From assembly GCA_947632555.1 (NCBI GenBank), contig CANRPU010000005.1:1-64000 (forward strand): a stretch of DNA of 64,000 nt, in the 5' to 3' direction. The notes beneath the pieces were generated by a model that searched no databases, was not told the origin of the DNA, and saw nothing but the letters and a program-made list of their open reading frames with translations. Each line of letters starts with the position of its first letter. The first letter of the stretch is position 1. This DNA is from an uncultured Lachnospiraceae bacterium. GTDB taxonomy: Bacteria > Bacillota > Clostridia > Lachnospirales > Lachnospiraceae. Below, in pieces: positions 16,573 through 24,030 of this stretch. The translations under genes and the position numbers were made by a program.

Positions 16573-18117
16573 TTACAGACTGTCAAATAAAAATCCATCG
16601 CTCCTTATATATCCGCCTTTTCCCGCGCCCTCATGCGCGATAAACATTCCGGCTTTTACGCCTACCCAGCGCCCCGCGGACGCTTCCACGGTATCTCCCG
16701 CGGGAAGAAAGCGCTGTCCGTCCGTACTGTAGAGAAAAGAAACTTCCTTCGCTCCCCGTACCTGCATCCGCAGATATACCGCTCCTTCCGGGATCTCTGC
16801 CAGCGCCCGGCGCGTTTCATTCTGCCTGGTCCATTCGCCCGTACACTGCGTCAGCCTGTATCTCCCGCTCTCTTTCTGCAGCGCCAGCGCCGTATAGACG
16901 CCTCCCAGAGAGATCATACCTGCCAGATCGCCGTCGCGCATGCCCTCCGGCCACAAACGGCAGGTGATCTGAAATTCCGGCGCCGGCCATTTCTGCAGCA
17001 GCAGATTGCTTACGTCGCACAGCTGGGTATCCTTCTCTTTATCCTGCGCGTACAGCGTCAGGCCGCCTTCTCCCAGAGCGTACCAGTCCTTCCGGTAATT
17101 GGCGTTCCACTGCCACTGCAGTCCCAGGCGGCTTTCCGTAAAGCAGTCGGAATCCGCGGGCGAACAGACGGGAAACTCTCCGCCCACATCCGGTTTCTTG
17201 TATCTGGACACCGGTTCTCCGCAGCCGTTTTCGTCCACGTTGACGCCGATCACCGGCCAGTCGTTCTCCCAGCGCATGGGCTGCAGATGAATGATCCTTC
17301 CGGCTGTTCCCACATCCTGAAAATGAATGAACCAGTCCTCGCCCGACGGCGTATCCACCCATGCCCCCTGGTGCGGGCCGTTGACAGAACTTCCGCCCTG
17401 ACGCAGTACGATCTTTTCTTCATAGGGCCCCCAGATGTTCCGGGAACGCAGCACGGTCTGCCAGCCCGGTTTTACGCCGCCCGCGGGGGCGAAAATATAA
17501 TAATATCCGTTCCGCTTATACAGCTTGGGTCCTTCTATGGTAGGCTGGGTCACGCTGCCGTCAAAAATATGATGTCCGTCATCCAGCACTCCCGTACAGT
17601 CGGGCCGGATGGGGGAGAGATGGAGAATACTCTTAAACCCGATGCGGCTTCTGGCAAAAGCGGTCACCATGTAGGCCTTTCCGTCATCATCCCAGAACGG
17701 GCAGGGGTCGATCCAGCCCGTTACCTTTCTGACGCAGACCGGCTCTTCCCAGCCGGCAAACGGATCGCGGGTCCTGACCATAAAGATGCCCTCGTCCGGC
17801 ATGGGGATCAGGATATAGTAAACGCCTTCGTGAAAACGGATAGCCGGCGCCCAGGCGCCGCAGCCGTGCATGGGCTTGTCATAATAGTCGAAAGGAAGCC
17901 TCTCCATGGCATAGCTGATGACCTTCCAGCTGACCAGATCCCTGGAGTGCAGCACGGGAACCGCCGGCGTATTGCAGAAGGAAGAAGCCACCATGAAATA
18001 ATCTTCCCCCACCCGTATCACGTCGGGATCCGAATAGTCCGTATATAAAATGGGATTGGAATAGGTTCCGTCCCCATTGTCCGCGTTCCACATGCTTTTT
18101 TGCTCTTTCACTTCCAT
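16573..18117 (-). CDS. Glycoside hydrolase family 43 (arabinofuranosidase/beta-xylosidase type)
   Basis: Predicted cytoplasmic enzyme of 514 residues removing arabinose or xylose units from plant polysaccharide fragments by inversion. The five-bladed propeller of GH43 occupies about residues 10-310: the base Asp is in YTDYSDPDVIRVGEDYFMVAS, the pKa-modulating Asp in GWIDPCPFWDDDGKAYM and the acid Glu in TIEGPKLYKRNGYYYIFAPAGG. The C-terminal ~190 residues form the concanavalin-like beta-sandwich often fused to GH43 (LLLQKWPAPEFQITCRLWP, MQVRGAKEVSFLYSTDGQ). No signal peptide. GGAGGA precedes the ATG. It lies 15 bp after the GH105 gene, so both enzymes probably act on imported pectin oligosaccharides. 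Exact linkage cannot be told. Confidence 0.92.
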   Translation of the reverse strand: MEVKEQKSMWNADNGDGTYSNPILYTDYSDPDVIRVGEDYFMVASSFCNTPAVPVLHSRDLVSWKVISYAMERLPFDYYDKPMHGCGAWAPAIRFHEGVYYILIPMPDEGIFMVRTRDPFAGWEEPVCVRKVTGWIDPCPFWDDDGKAYMVTAFARSRIGFKSILHLSPIRPDCTGVLDDGHHIFDGSVTQPTIEGPKLYKRNGYYYIFAPAGGVKPGWQTVLRSRNIWGPYEEKIVLRQGGSSVNGPHQGAWVDTPSGEDWFIHFQDVGTAGRIIHLQPMRWENDWPVIGVNVDENGCGEPVSRYKKPDVGGEFPVCSPADSDCFTESRLGLQWQWNANYRKDWYALGEGGLTLYAQDKEKDTQLCDVSNLLLQKWPAPEFQITCRLWPEGMRDGDLAGMISLGGVYTALALQKESGRYRLTQCTGEWTRQNETRRALAEIPEGAVYLRMQVRGAKEVSFLYSTDGQRFLPAGDTVEASAGRWVGVKAGMFIAHEGAGKGGYIRSDGFLFDSL

Positions 18118-18132
18118 TTCCGTTCCGTCCTC

Positions 18133-19266
18133 CTACAGTCTTCTGATCTCGGTATAGGCCAGCAGAAAAGGTCCCACGCCCTTGGCATCATCTTCCACAA
18201 TGGGTTCCGACATATAGTACTCGAAGGAACCGTCCCTGCGGGTATTGTCCGCGGGTCCCAGTCCCGCTACCAGGCAGATGCCTCCCAGGTGAAGCTCCCC
18301 GTCCGCGGTGGTCATGTATTTCTCCCGGATACCGTCGAAGGCTCTGATCCCGTACTCCCGGTAGGATTCCGGTAAAAATCCCAGACGCGCGCCCCGCAGG
18401 ATGGCAAAGGACAGGATCGCGCTGCCGCTGGTTTCCAGATAATTGGGCTCCTTTCCTCCCAGAACGGGAAGCTGATACCACATACCGCTCGCATCCTGAT
18501 ATTTCAGCAGGGAATCCACCAGATCCCGGAACACCCGCTTTAACTCTTCGTATTCTTTTTCATATCCTTCCGGTTCCGTCTTAGCGAGGGTATCCAAAAG
18601 CGCCATGGAATACCAGCCCAGTGCCCGCAGCCAGAAATTGGAGGAAAGCCCCGTTTCCTTGTCGCACCAGAAGATAGACCTGGAGGCATCGTAGCCGTGA
18701 TAGTAAAGTCCTGTTTTCTCATCCCGCATATGCTTCACCACATTGGCGAACTGCCGGAAAATATCGGGATAATTTTTCCTGTTGTTGAACCGGGTTTCAT
18801 ATTCCATGTAAAAAGGCTGCCCCATGTAAAGTCCGTCCAGCCAGACCTGATTGGGATAGATCTTCTTGTGCCAGAAATTTCCTTCCTCCGTTCTGGGCTG
18901 CTGCCGGATCTGGCTGTAGATCAGTTCTATGGCTTTCCTGTACTTTTCCTTTCCGGTAATGTCATAAAGCTGAAACAGCGTTTTGCCCGCGTTCACATTG
19001 TCAATGTTAAACTCCTCCACGGAATAGCCGTCGATCGTGCCGTCCTCCCTTACCCGATGGTCGATAAAGGCATCCGCGAAGTCCAGATATTTTTTCTCGT
19101 TCGTGGTATGATAGGTTTCCAGCAGCGCCAGGATCATACAGCCGTCTATGTAGTTCCAGCCGGCTTTCAGACCGTGCCGGGCTTTTTCAATATTCCATAC
19201 GGGAACATCCAGCGTACTCTTTTCAATCAGTTCGTCGATATACCGTTCTATCACAGGCAATCTCAT
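18133..19266 (-). CDS. Glycoside hydrolase family 105, unsaturated rhamnogalacturonyl hydrolase
   Basis: Enzyme of 377 residues that hydrolyses the unsaturated galacturonyl residue left by rhamnogalacturonan lyases. The (alpha/alpha)6-barrel family motifs are clear: WNYIDGCMILALLETY, the catalytic Asp in YPNQVWLDGLYMGQPFYMEYE, FWCDKETGLSSNFWLRALGWYSMALLDTL and LETSGSAILSFAILRG. It resembles YteR/YesR of Bacillus subtilis. No signal peptide, so it acts inside the cell. GGAGG precedes the ATG at 19266. First gene of the GH105-GH43 unit; the promoter at 19306-19334 is overlapped by a 12-bp palindrome, indicating sugar-responsive repression. Confidence 0.93.
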   Translation of the reverse strand: MRLPVIERYIDELIEKSTLDVPVWNIEKARHGLKAGWNYIDGCMILALLETYHTTNEKKYLDFADAFIDHRVREDGTIDGYSVEEFNIDNVNAGKTLFQLYDITGKEKYRKAIELIYSQIRQQPRTEEGNFWHKKIYPNQVWLDGLYMGQPFYMEYETRFNNRKNYPDIFRQFANVVKHMRDEKTGLYYHGYDASRSIFWCDKETGLSSNFWLRALGWYSMALLDTLAKTEPEGYEKEYEELKRVFRDLVDSLLKYQDASGMWYQLPVLGGKEPNYLETSGSAILSFAILRGARLGFLPESYREYGIRAFDGIREKYMTTADGELHLGGICLVAGLGPADNTRRDGSFEYYMSEPIVEDDAKGVGPFLLAYTEIRRL

Positions 19267-19305
19267 AGGCCACCTCCATGGACATAATATTTGAAATATG
19301 CTTTT

Positions 19306-19334
19306 ATTTTACCGGTAAATACGGCCGCCGTCAA
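19306..19334 (-). promoter_or_regulatory. Promoter of the GH105-GH43 operon
   Basis: On the minus strand TTGACG (19329-19334) and TAAAAT (19306-19311) are 17 bp apart. The palindromic operator at 19308-19319 covers the -10 element and part of the spacer. Confidence 0.7.
19308..19319. promoter_or_regulatory. Palindromic operator TTTACCGGTAAA
   Basis: A perfect 12-bp palindrome with a central CG step, the style of operator bound by LacI-family repressors. It overlaps the -10 of the GH105-GH43 promoter, a position that would block RNA polymerase. No LacI-type gene lies in the window, so the regulator is probably encoded elsewhere. Confidence 0.6.
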
Positions 19335-19352
19335 TCTTATCGGGAAGAGATT

Positions 19353-19381
19353 TTGCAATTTTATCCGTGTAGTGTTACAAT
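19353..19381 (+). promoter_or_regulatory. Promoter of the glycosyltransferase-plsY operon
   Basis: TTGCAA (19353-19358) and TACAAT (19376-19381) separated by 17 bp, 45 bp upstream of the start codon and divergent from the GH105 promoter. Confidence 0.7.
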
Positions 19382-19426
19382 AGGGCTATATTATATACAT
19401 AAAGGATACCTAGAGGATATACGGAT

Positions 19427-20554
19427 ATGAAAGTTCTGATTCTTTCCTCCGCTACCGGCGGCGGACATAACGCGGCAGGTGCCGCCATAGAAGAGGCGTT
19501 GCGAAACAAAGGACATGAAGTCGATTTTCTGGATATGTTTTCCCTTTCCAGCGAGCGCACCGCGCGCCTGGTAGGGCAGGCCTATGTAAAGCTGGCGAGC
19601 CGTCTGCCCAAGGCATTCGGCCTGCTGTATAAAGTTGGGAGCGCCATCAGTTCTCCCAGACATAAATCCCCCGTCTATCTTGCCAACGGCCTTATGGCCC
19701 GCAAGCTGAACCGGCACCTGCTGGAGCATGCTTATGATGCCGTCATCATGCCCCATCTGTTCCCGGCCGAAACCCTGACGTACATGAAGCGCCACCATAT
19801 GAAGATCCCTCTCACGGTAGCCGTTTCCACGGACTATACCTGTATTCCTTTCTGGGAGGAAACGGACTGTGATTACTACGTCATCCCCCATGAGGATCTG
19901 CTTTCCGAATATACGGACAAAGGGATTCCCAGAGAAAAGCTGCTGCCTCTGGGGATTCCTGTAAAGGCCGCTTTTCTGGAGCGCAGGGAGCGGACCGCCG
20001 CCAAGGAAGCCCTGCTCCTGCCCGGTGACAAACCCATGTATCTGGTAATGAGCGGCAGTATGGGCTTCGGCAAGATACATCTGTTTGCCTATGAGCTGGC
20101 CCGCCGCCTGAAACACGGCGAGCAGATCGTGATCATCTGCGGCAGCAACACCAAGCTGCGAAATACCCTGCAGGCGCAATTTTCCCACAACCCCAACGTG
20201 CACGTGACCGGTTATACCGACCGGGTAGCGGACTACATGGCGGCCTGTGACGTCATCTATACCAAACCGGGCGGTCTGACCACCACGGAGGCTTTACAGA
20301 TGAACGTGCCGATCGTGCACACCGCGCCGATCCCCGGCTGCGAAACCAGAAACAGAGAATTTTTCACCGCGCGGGGCATGTCCATCGCCGCCCAGCATAT
20401 CCGCTCCCAGATCAGACAGGGCATGCTGCTGGTGGAAAACGAAGCGGTCCGCCTGGGAATGCAGTCGGCTCAGCGGGGACATACACCGAAGAATCCGGCC
20501 GAAGCCATCTGCGGATTTGTGACCGAGGCCGTTATGAAAAGGAGTTCGTTATGA
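19427..20554 (+). CDS. MGDG synthase/UgtP-type glycosyltransferase
   Basis: GT28-family (GT-B fold) glycosyltransferase of 375 residues, likely transferring a hexose from a UDP-sugar to diacylglycerol at the inner face of the membrane. The acceptor domain starts MKVLILSSATGGGHNAAGAAIEEAL, the GGGHxxAA motif of monogalactosyldiacylglycerol synthase and MurG relatives. The donor-binding half has LVMSGSMGFGKI and YMAACDVIYTKPGGLTTTEALQMNVPIV. AGAGGA lies ten bases before the ATG. The last four bases overlap the start of a plsY-like gene, so glycolipid and phospholipid synthesis are coupled. Sugar and acceptor specificity are not determinable from sequence. Confidence 0.85.
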   Translation: MKVLILSSATGGGHNAAGAAIEEALRNKGHEVDFLDMFSLSSERTARLVGQAYVKLASRLPKAFGLLYKVGSAISSPRHKSPVYLANGLMARKLNRHLLEHAYDAVIMPHLFPAETLTYMKRHHMKIPLTVAVSTDYTCIPFWEETDCDYYVIPHEDLLSEYTDKGIPREKLLPLGIPVKAAFLERRERTAAKEALLLPGDKPMYLVMSGSMGFGKIHLFAYELARRLKHGEQIVIICGSNTKLRNTLQAQFSHNPNVHVTGYTDRVADYMAACDVIYTKPGGLTTTEALQMNVPIVHTAPIPGCETRNREFFTARGMSIAAQHIRSQIRQGMLLVENEAVRLGMQSAQRGHTPKNPAEAICGFVTEAVMKRSSL

Positions 20555-21165
20555 TGCGTTATCTTGCCTATATCCTCATCGGCTACTGTTCCGGCAGCGT
20601 ACTTTACGCCTATCTGCTGCCCAGACTGTTCCGGCATATTGATATCAGAAAGCTGGCTCCCGACGGCAACCCCGGCAGCGCCAACGCCTTTCTGTACGCG
20701 GGCATTCCCGTGGGCATGATGAGCATCGTCTGCGAGCTTTTAAAAGGCGCCCTTCCCGTCTTCGCCGCCGCCAGGGACCTGGAGATTTCCCACTGGCTGT
20801 TTGCTCTTGTGATGGCCGCGCCCGTGGCGGGACACGCCTTTCCCCTGTTCTGCAAAAAGCACACAGGAGGCAAGGCCATCGCCGTGTCCTTCGGCGTCCT
20901 GCTGGGTCTTTATCCCCATCTGGCGCCCGTGCTGACACTGGCGGTCCTTTACCTCCTGTTTTCTCTGGTGATCATCATTACCCCGCACTTTTTCCGCTCG
21001 GTGGTAACTTTTACGCTGTTCGCCCTCTGCTGCCTGCTGGGCGGCAGACAGCCCGCATCCGTCACTCTGGGCTGCTTCCTGCTTTCTCTTCTGGTAGTGA
21101 GCCGGCACTTTGCCCGCTACCAGGGGGAAAAACCTGCCCTGCAGCTGCTTCACCGGCATTCCTGA
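20551..21165 (+). CDS. PlsY-type glycerol-3-phosphate acyltransferase (divergent)
   Basis: Membrane acyltransferase of 204 residues. PlsY makes lysophosphatidate from acyl-phosphate and glycerol-3-phosphate. The family layout is present: GYCSGSVLYAYLLPRLF, the glycine motif DGNPGSANAFLYAG, LLKGALPVFAA and AGHAFPLFCKKHTGGKAIAVSFGVLLG. Several positions differ from the usual motifs (SGNPGATN and FKGGKGVAT), so it may be a paralogue with altered acyl or acceptor preference. About six hydrophobic helices. The ATGATG start overlaps the stop of the glycosyltransferase gene by 4 bp. It converges on the response-regulator gene. Confidence 0.75.
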   Translation: MMRYLAYILIGYCSGSVLYAYLLPRLFRHIDIRKLAPDGNPGSANAFLYAGIPVGMMSIVCELLKGALPVFAAARDLEISHWLFALVMAAPVAGHAFPLFCKKHTGGKAIAVSFGVLLGLYPHLAPVLTLAVLYLLFSLVIIITPHFFRSVVTFTLFALCCLLGGRQPASVTLGCFLLSLLVVSRHFARYQGEKPALQLLHRHS

Positions 21166-21170
21166 CAGCC

Positions 21171-21848
21171 TCACCCCACCTTATAACCGGTCCCCCATAC
21201 CACTTTCAGGTATCTGGGATTTCCCGGATTTTCCTCTATCTTTTCCCGGATATGCCGAATATGTACCGCAACGGTATTGTCCGCCCCCACAGCCTTCATA
21301 TGCCAGATGGATTCATAGATATCTTCTATGGAAAGCACCTTTCCCCGCTGCTGCGCCAAAAGGCGCAGTATCTTATATTCAATGGGCGTCAGCCGCACTT
21401 CCCTGCCTTCCACGGACACGCTTCTTTTTTCATCGTCGATCACCAGACCGTTTACGCGGTAGATGTGCTTGATATTGGCGGAAAGATTGGCAAGCTGGGT
21501 GTACCGGCGCAGCTGGGACCTGATACGCGCCAGCAGTTCCAGCGGATTGCAGGGCAGCGTCACATAGTCATCCGCTCCGGCTTCCAGCGCCTGTATTTTG
21601 GCCGGTTCTCCGCTTTCGGCGGAGCAGACGATGATGGGCAGACTGTACCCGGCCCTTATATCCTTAAGCAGCGCCGTTCCAAAAGGTGCCGTATCCGTGA
21701 GGATCAGCTGCGCCTGCCCGTCCTCCATATATTTCCAGAACTGCGCCAGGCTGCGGGCTTCCAGGATCTCATGTCCTTCTCCCTTTAACAGCGGCCGCAT
21801 CATCCTGGTGATCTCCGTATCGGTATGAAAAATCAGAATGCTGCTCAT
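21171..21848 (-). CDS. OmpR/VanR-type response regulator with atypical receiver domain
   Basis: Regulator of 225 residues: receiver domain (about 1-120) and winged-helix DNA-binding domain (about 130-225; LTPIEYKILRLLAQQRGKVLSIEDIYESIW, then IRHIREKIEENPGNPRYLKVVWGTGYKV). The presumed phospho-acceptor Asp52 is in LILTDTAPFG. The conserved N-terminal acidic pair, normally DD or ED, reads HT (residues 8-9 of ILIFHTDTE), and the switch Lys of the KPF motif is replaced by Leu (YVTLPCNP). Magnesium-dependent phosphorylation may therefore be lost. The start at 21848 has AAGG upstream; the frame is open to 21956 over the upstream gene. It follows an ECF sigma and anti-sigma-like pair, and no histidine kinase gene is adjacent. 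Confidence 0.85.
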   Translation of the reverse strand: MSSILIFHTDTEITRMMRPLLKGEGHEILEARSLAQFWKYMEDGQAQLILTDTAPFGTALLKDIRAGYSLPIIVCSAESGEPAKIQALEAGADDYVTLPCNPLELLARIRSQLRRYTQLANLSANIKHIYRVNGLVIDDEKRSVSVEGREVRLTPIEYKILRLLAQQRGKVLSIEDIYESIWHMKAVGADNTVAVHIRHIREKIEENPGNPRYLKVVWGTGYKVG

Positions 21849-22173
21849 ATATCTTCCCTTCCCTTTTTCCATTATCGTAGTTCTGCCTTTTTTCATAGCT
21901 GTATCCAAAATGTAACCGATTTGTATCTTTTGCCGCGGTCCGCGGATCATTCTCACCCGCCTCCGCGCGGTCCTTCACACAGTCTGCCGCTACCCCCCCT
22001 AGGGCGCAGATAAGGACCATGCCCCCCGCGAACGCCGCGGCGGTCAGACCTCGTTTCCCCCGGGCGCCAGAACCGTCCTTTCCGCGTTCCGTCTGAGAGA
22101 TTTCCCGCACATAAAAATCAGGGATCGGAATGGCATCCACCGCTTTTTTGTAACTTTCCCTAAAATTCTTCAA
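21769..22173 (-). CDS. Putative anti-sigma factor, short or truncated
   Basis: Product of 134 residues starting at a TTG (22173) that lies inside the 3' end of the ECF sigma gene, with AGGAGG nine bases upstream, a strong sign of translational coupling. The N-terminus (FRESYKKAVDAIPIPDFYVREI) resembles the cytosolic part of clostridial anti-sigma proteins, followed by one membrane helix (LTAAAFAGGMVLICALGGVAA, about residues 43-63). The remaining ~70 residues are polar and low in similarity to anything I know; the last 80 bp overlap the response-regulator gene in another frame. Typical partners carry an extracellular domain of 200 or more residues, so this looks truncated or frameshifted. The call rests mainly on position. 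Confidence 0.5.
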   Translation of the reverse strand: MKNFRESYKKAVDAIPIPDFYVREISQTERGKDGSGARGKRGLTAAAFAGGMVLICALGGVAADCVKDRAEAGENDPRTAAKDTNRLHFGYSYEKRQNYDNGKREGKIYEQHSDFSYRYGDHQDDAAAVKGRRT

Positions 22174-22705
22174 ACCGATATTCCTCCTGCAGTTTCCGTT
22201 TCAGGATCCTTCTGCCCCTCGTCAGCAGAGAGGTGACGGTGGATTCCTGTTTTCCCACAATATCCGCGATCTCTTTCACGGACAAGTCTTCGTAATAAAA
22301 AAGATGGATCACTTCCCGGTACCTGTCCGGCAGCTCCCATACGGCCTTCAGCAGTTCCCTGCTCTGCTCGTCTTTCAGGCAGTAGGCTTCCGCCGTTTCC
22401 GGAACAGCCACCGCTTCCCCTTCTTCCGGCAGTGCGGCCCGGTACTTCATCCAGGAGGACTTCCAGAGCTTTCTGCAGCAATTCAGGGTAACTTTAATAA
22501 ACCAGGCCTTTTCATGCTCTTTGCTGACAAATACCATGCCGGATCTCATGTAGCGGAAAAAGACCTCCTGCACCACATCTTCGGCATCCGCCTCGTTTTT
22601 CATCCGCAGAAACGCAATCCTGTAAAGCGTGGGGAAATAGGTTTCTATGGTAAGCCGCAGGGTTTCCCTGCTCTGTCCGCCTTCCTCTTTCGCTAAATCG
22701 CTCAT
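22160..22705 (-). CDS. ECF-type RNA polymerase sigma factor
   Basis: Sigma-70 family factor of 181 residues with region 2 (YFPTLYRIAFLRMKNEADAEDVVQEVFFRYMRSG) and region 4 (LPDRYREVIHLFYYEDLSVKEIADIVGKQESTVTSLLTRGRRILKRKL), separated by a ~40-residue linker. There is no region 1 or 3, which defines the extracytoplasmic-function group. AGAGGA lies upstream of the ATG. The 3' end overlaps the TTG start of the anti-sigma-like gene by 14 bp. Target promoters and inducing signal are unknown; the downstream atypical response regulator may be part of the same regulon. Confidence 0.92.
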   Translation of the reverse strand: MSDLAKEEGGQSRETLRLTIETYFPTLYRIAFLRMKNEADAEDVVQEVFFRYMRSGMVFVSKEHEKAWFIKVTLNCCRKLWKSSWMKYRAALPEEGEAVAVPETAEAYCLKDEQSRELLKAVWELPDRYREVIHLFYYEDLSVKEIADIVGKQESTVTSLLTRGRRILKRKLQEEYRFEEF

Positions 22706-22753
22706 TCCCGTCCTCTTATGGTTCCTTCACAATATAAATATCCCCCAGGGCAT

Positions 22754-22788
22754 AAAAAAACTGCAAAATTTAAAAATTTCGCAGTTTT
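22754..22788 (-). terminator. Intrinsic terminator after the VanZ gene
   Basis: AAAACTGC and GCAGTTTT (with further A/T pairing inside) form a stem that on the minus strand is followed by a run of T. It ends the transcript lon-engB-AI-2E-truA-VanZ before the sigma-factor gene. Confidence 0.8.
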
Positions 22789-22796
22789 GATCCTTT

Positions 22797-23276
22797 CTAT
22801 TCAGCCGGATGTGTTTTGGAGAAAAGGCGGCTCCCTATCCTGAAAACCACCCAGCCCAGCCATACCCCTATCCCGTTTAACAGGATATCATCCACGTCAA
22901 AGCAGCCAAACGCGGTCCAGAGCTGGAACAGTTCGATGGCCAGCACCACGAAGAGCCCCGTGCCCAGGCAGAACAGACATTTCTTCAGTTTTTCGCTCAG
23001 CAGCGGCAGCATAAAGCCTAAGGGCACAAAGGCCAGCACATTTCCTACCAGATTGCCGAAACTATAGATACCCAGCCGGCTCCAGTGCCTGGTATACAGC
23101 CGGATGGTTTTCAGCCAGACAAAATTGGCGCTGTCCATTCCTTCCCAGAATACGTCATCCCGCCAGCCTTCCGCGATCTCCCGCAGGCGTTCCGCCGGAT
23201 ACTTGAACACAATGATCCGTACCAGGAGCAGAAGATACAGCACAAAGAGCACACGCACATATTTTTTCTTTATCAT
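22797..23276 (-). CDS. VanZ family membrane protein
   Basis: Membrane protein of 159 residues with four predicted helices: VLFVLYLLLLVRIIVF, FGNLVGNVLAFVPLGFMLPLL, LFCLGTGLFVVLAIELFQL and DDILLNGIGVWLGWVVF. The motifs NLVGNVLAFVPLGF, ELFQ and DVDDILLNGIG are those of VanZ/teicoplanin-resistance-like proteins. Most chromosomal members have no proven function and are not evidence of glycopeptide resistance by themselves. GGAAAGG precedes the ATG. It is the last gene of the transcript, 13 bp after truA and followed by a strong terminator. Confidence 0.88.
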   Translation of the reverse strand: MIKKKYVRVLFVLYLLLLVRIIVFKYPAERLREIAEGWRDDVFWEGMDSANFVWLKTIRLYTRHWSRLGIYSFGNLVGNVLAFVPLGFMLPLLSEKLKKCLFCLGTGLFVVLAIELFQLWTAFGCFDVDDILLNGIGVWLGWVVFRIGSRLFSKTHPAE

Positions 23277-23289
23277 AACAGCCTTTCCG

Positions 23290-24030
23290 TTACTTATATC
23301 TTACTTCCATCAGCGTCAGACCGCAGGCGGGAACCAGCGCTCCCGACATTTCCCTTTTCCGGGAATTTAAGATTTCCGTCATTTCGCCTGCCCCGCGTCT
23401 GCCCAGTCCCACTTCTATCAATGTACCCATTAATATGCGCACCATATGAAAAAGAAAACCGTTTCCGCTAAAATAAAAATCAATTTCTTCTCCCCGCGCC
23501 TCGATCCGGATCTCCTCCAGGGTCCTGACCGCCGATTTCTTACTCCTTCCCGCGGAAGTAAACGCCGAAAAATCGTGGGTGCCGCAGAGCAGCCCGGCGG
23601 CTTCCCGCATGGCTTCCACATCCAGCCTTTCCGCGATGCGGTAAGTGTATCTGCGGTCAAACACATTGGGCAGGGCGCTGTTGATCACCCTGTAGCAGTA
23701 GGTCTTCCCTTTGGCGTTCAGCCGGCTGTGGAACCGTTCCGCCACTTCTTCCACCCTGATCACCGCAATGTCCTCCGGCAGGTAAGTGTTCATATATTCC
23801 AGGATCTCTTCCGGCGTCTTGTCCGTTTCCATATGGGCGTTGGCCACCTGACCGGCAGCATGCACGCCCGCGTCCGTCCTGCCGCTGCCCTGTACCCGGA
23901 CGGGCTGTCCGCACATTTTGGACAGCAGCGCTTCCAGCTTTCCCTGAATGGTATTCCCGCTGCTCTCCTGCCTCTGCCAGCCCTGATAGCGGGTGCCTTC
24001 ATACTGCAGCGTGAACTTAAAGTTTCTCAT
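23290..24030 (-). CDS. truA: tRNA pseudouridine(38-40) synthase
   Basis: TruA converts uridines 38, 39 and 40 in the anticodon stem-loop of tRNAs to pseudouridine. The 246-residue protein starts MRNFKFTLQYEGTRYQGWQRQ; the catalytic Asp53 is in GSGRTDAGVHAAGQVA; further family motifs are FHSRLNAKGKTYCYRV and LLCGTHDFSAFTSAG, and the C-terminus has FLFHMVRILMGTLIEVG. AGGAGAAAG precedes the ATG at 24030, which lies inside the end of the AI-2E family gene (14-bp overlap). Housekeeping gene in the lon-engB operon tail. Confidence 0.96.
   Translation of the reverse strand: MRNFKFTLQYEGTRYQGWQRQESSGNTIQGKLEALLSKMCGQPVRVQGSGRTDAGVHAAGQVANAHMETDKTPEEILEYMNTYLPEDIAVIRVEEVAERFHSRLNAKGKTYCYRVINSALPNVFDRRYTYRIAERLDVEAMREAAGLLCGTHDFSAFTSAGRSKKSAVRTLEEIRIEARGEEIDFYFSGNGFLFHMVRILMGTLIEVGLGRRGAGEMTEILNSRKREMSGALVPACGLTLMEVRYK

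Noticed and set aside
16633-18048. 471-codon plus-strand frame opposite the GH43 gene
   Set aside because: Antisense shadow; GH43 catalytic motifs are intact on the minus strand.
22797-23276. Glycopeptide resistance inferred from the VanZ homologue
   Set aside because: No vanHAX or vanRS genes are nearby; chromosomal VanZ-like proteins are common and mostly uncharacterised.
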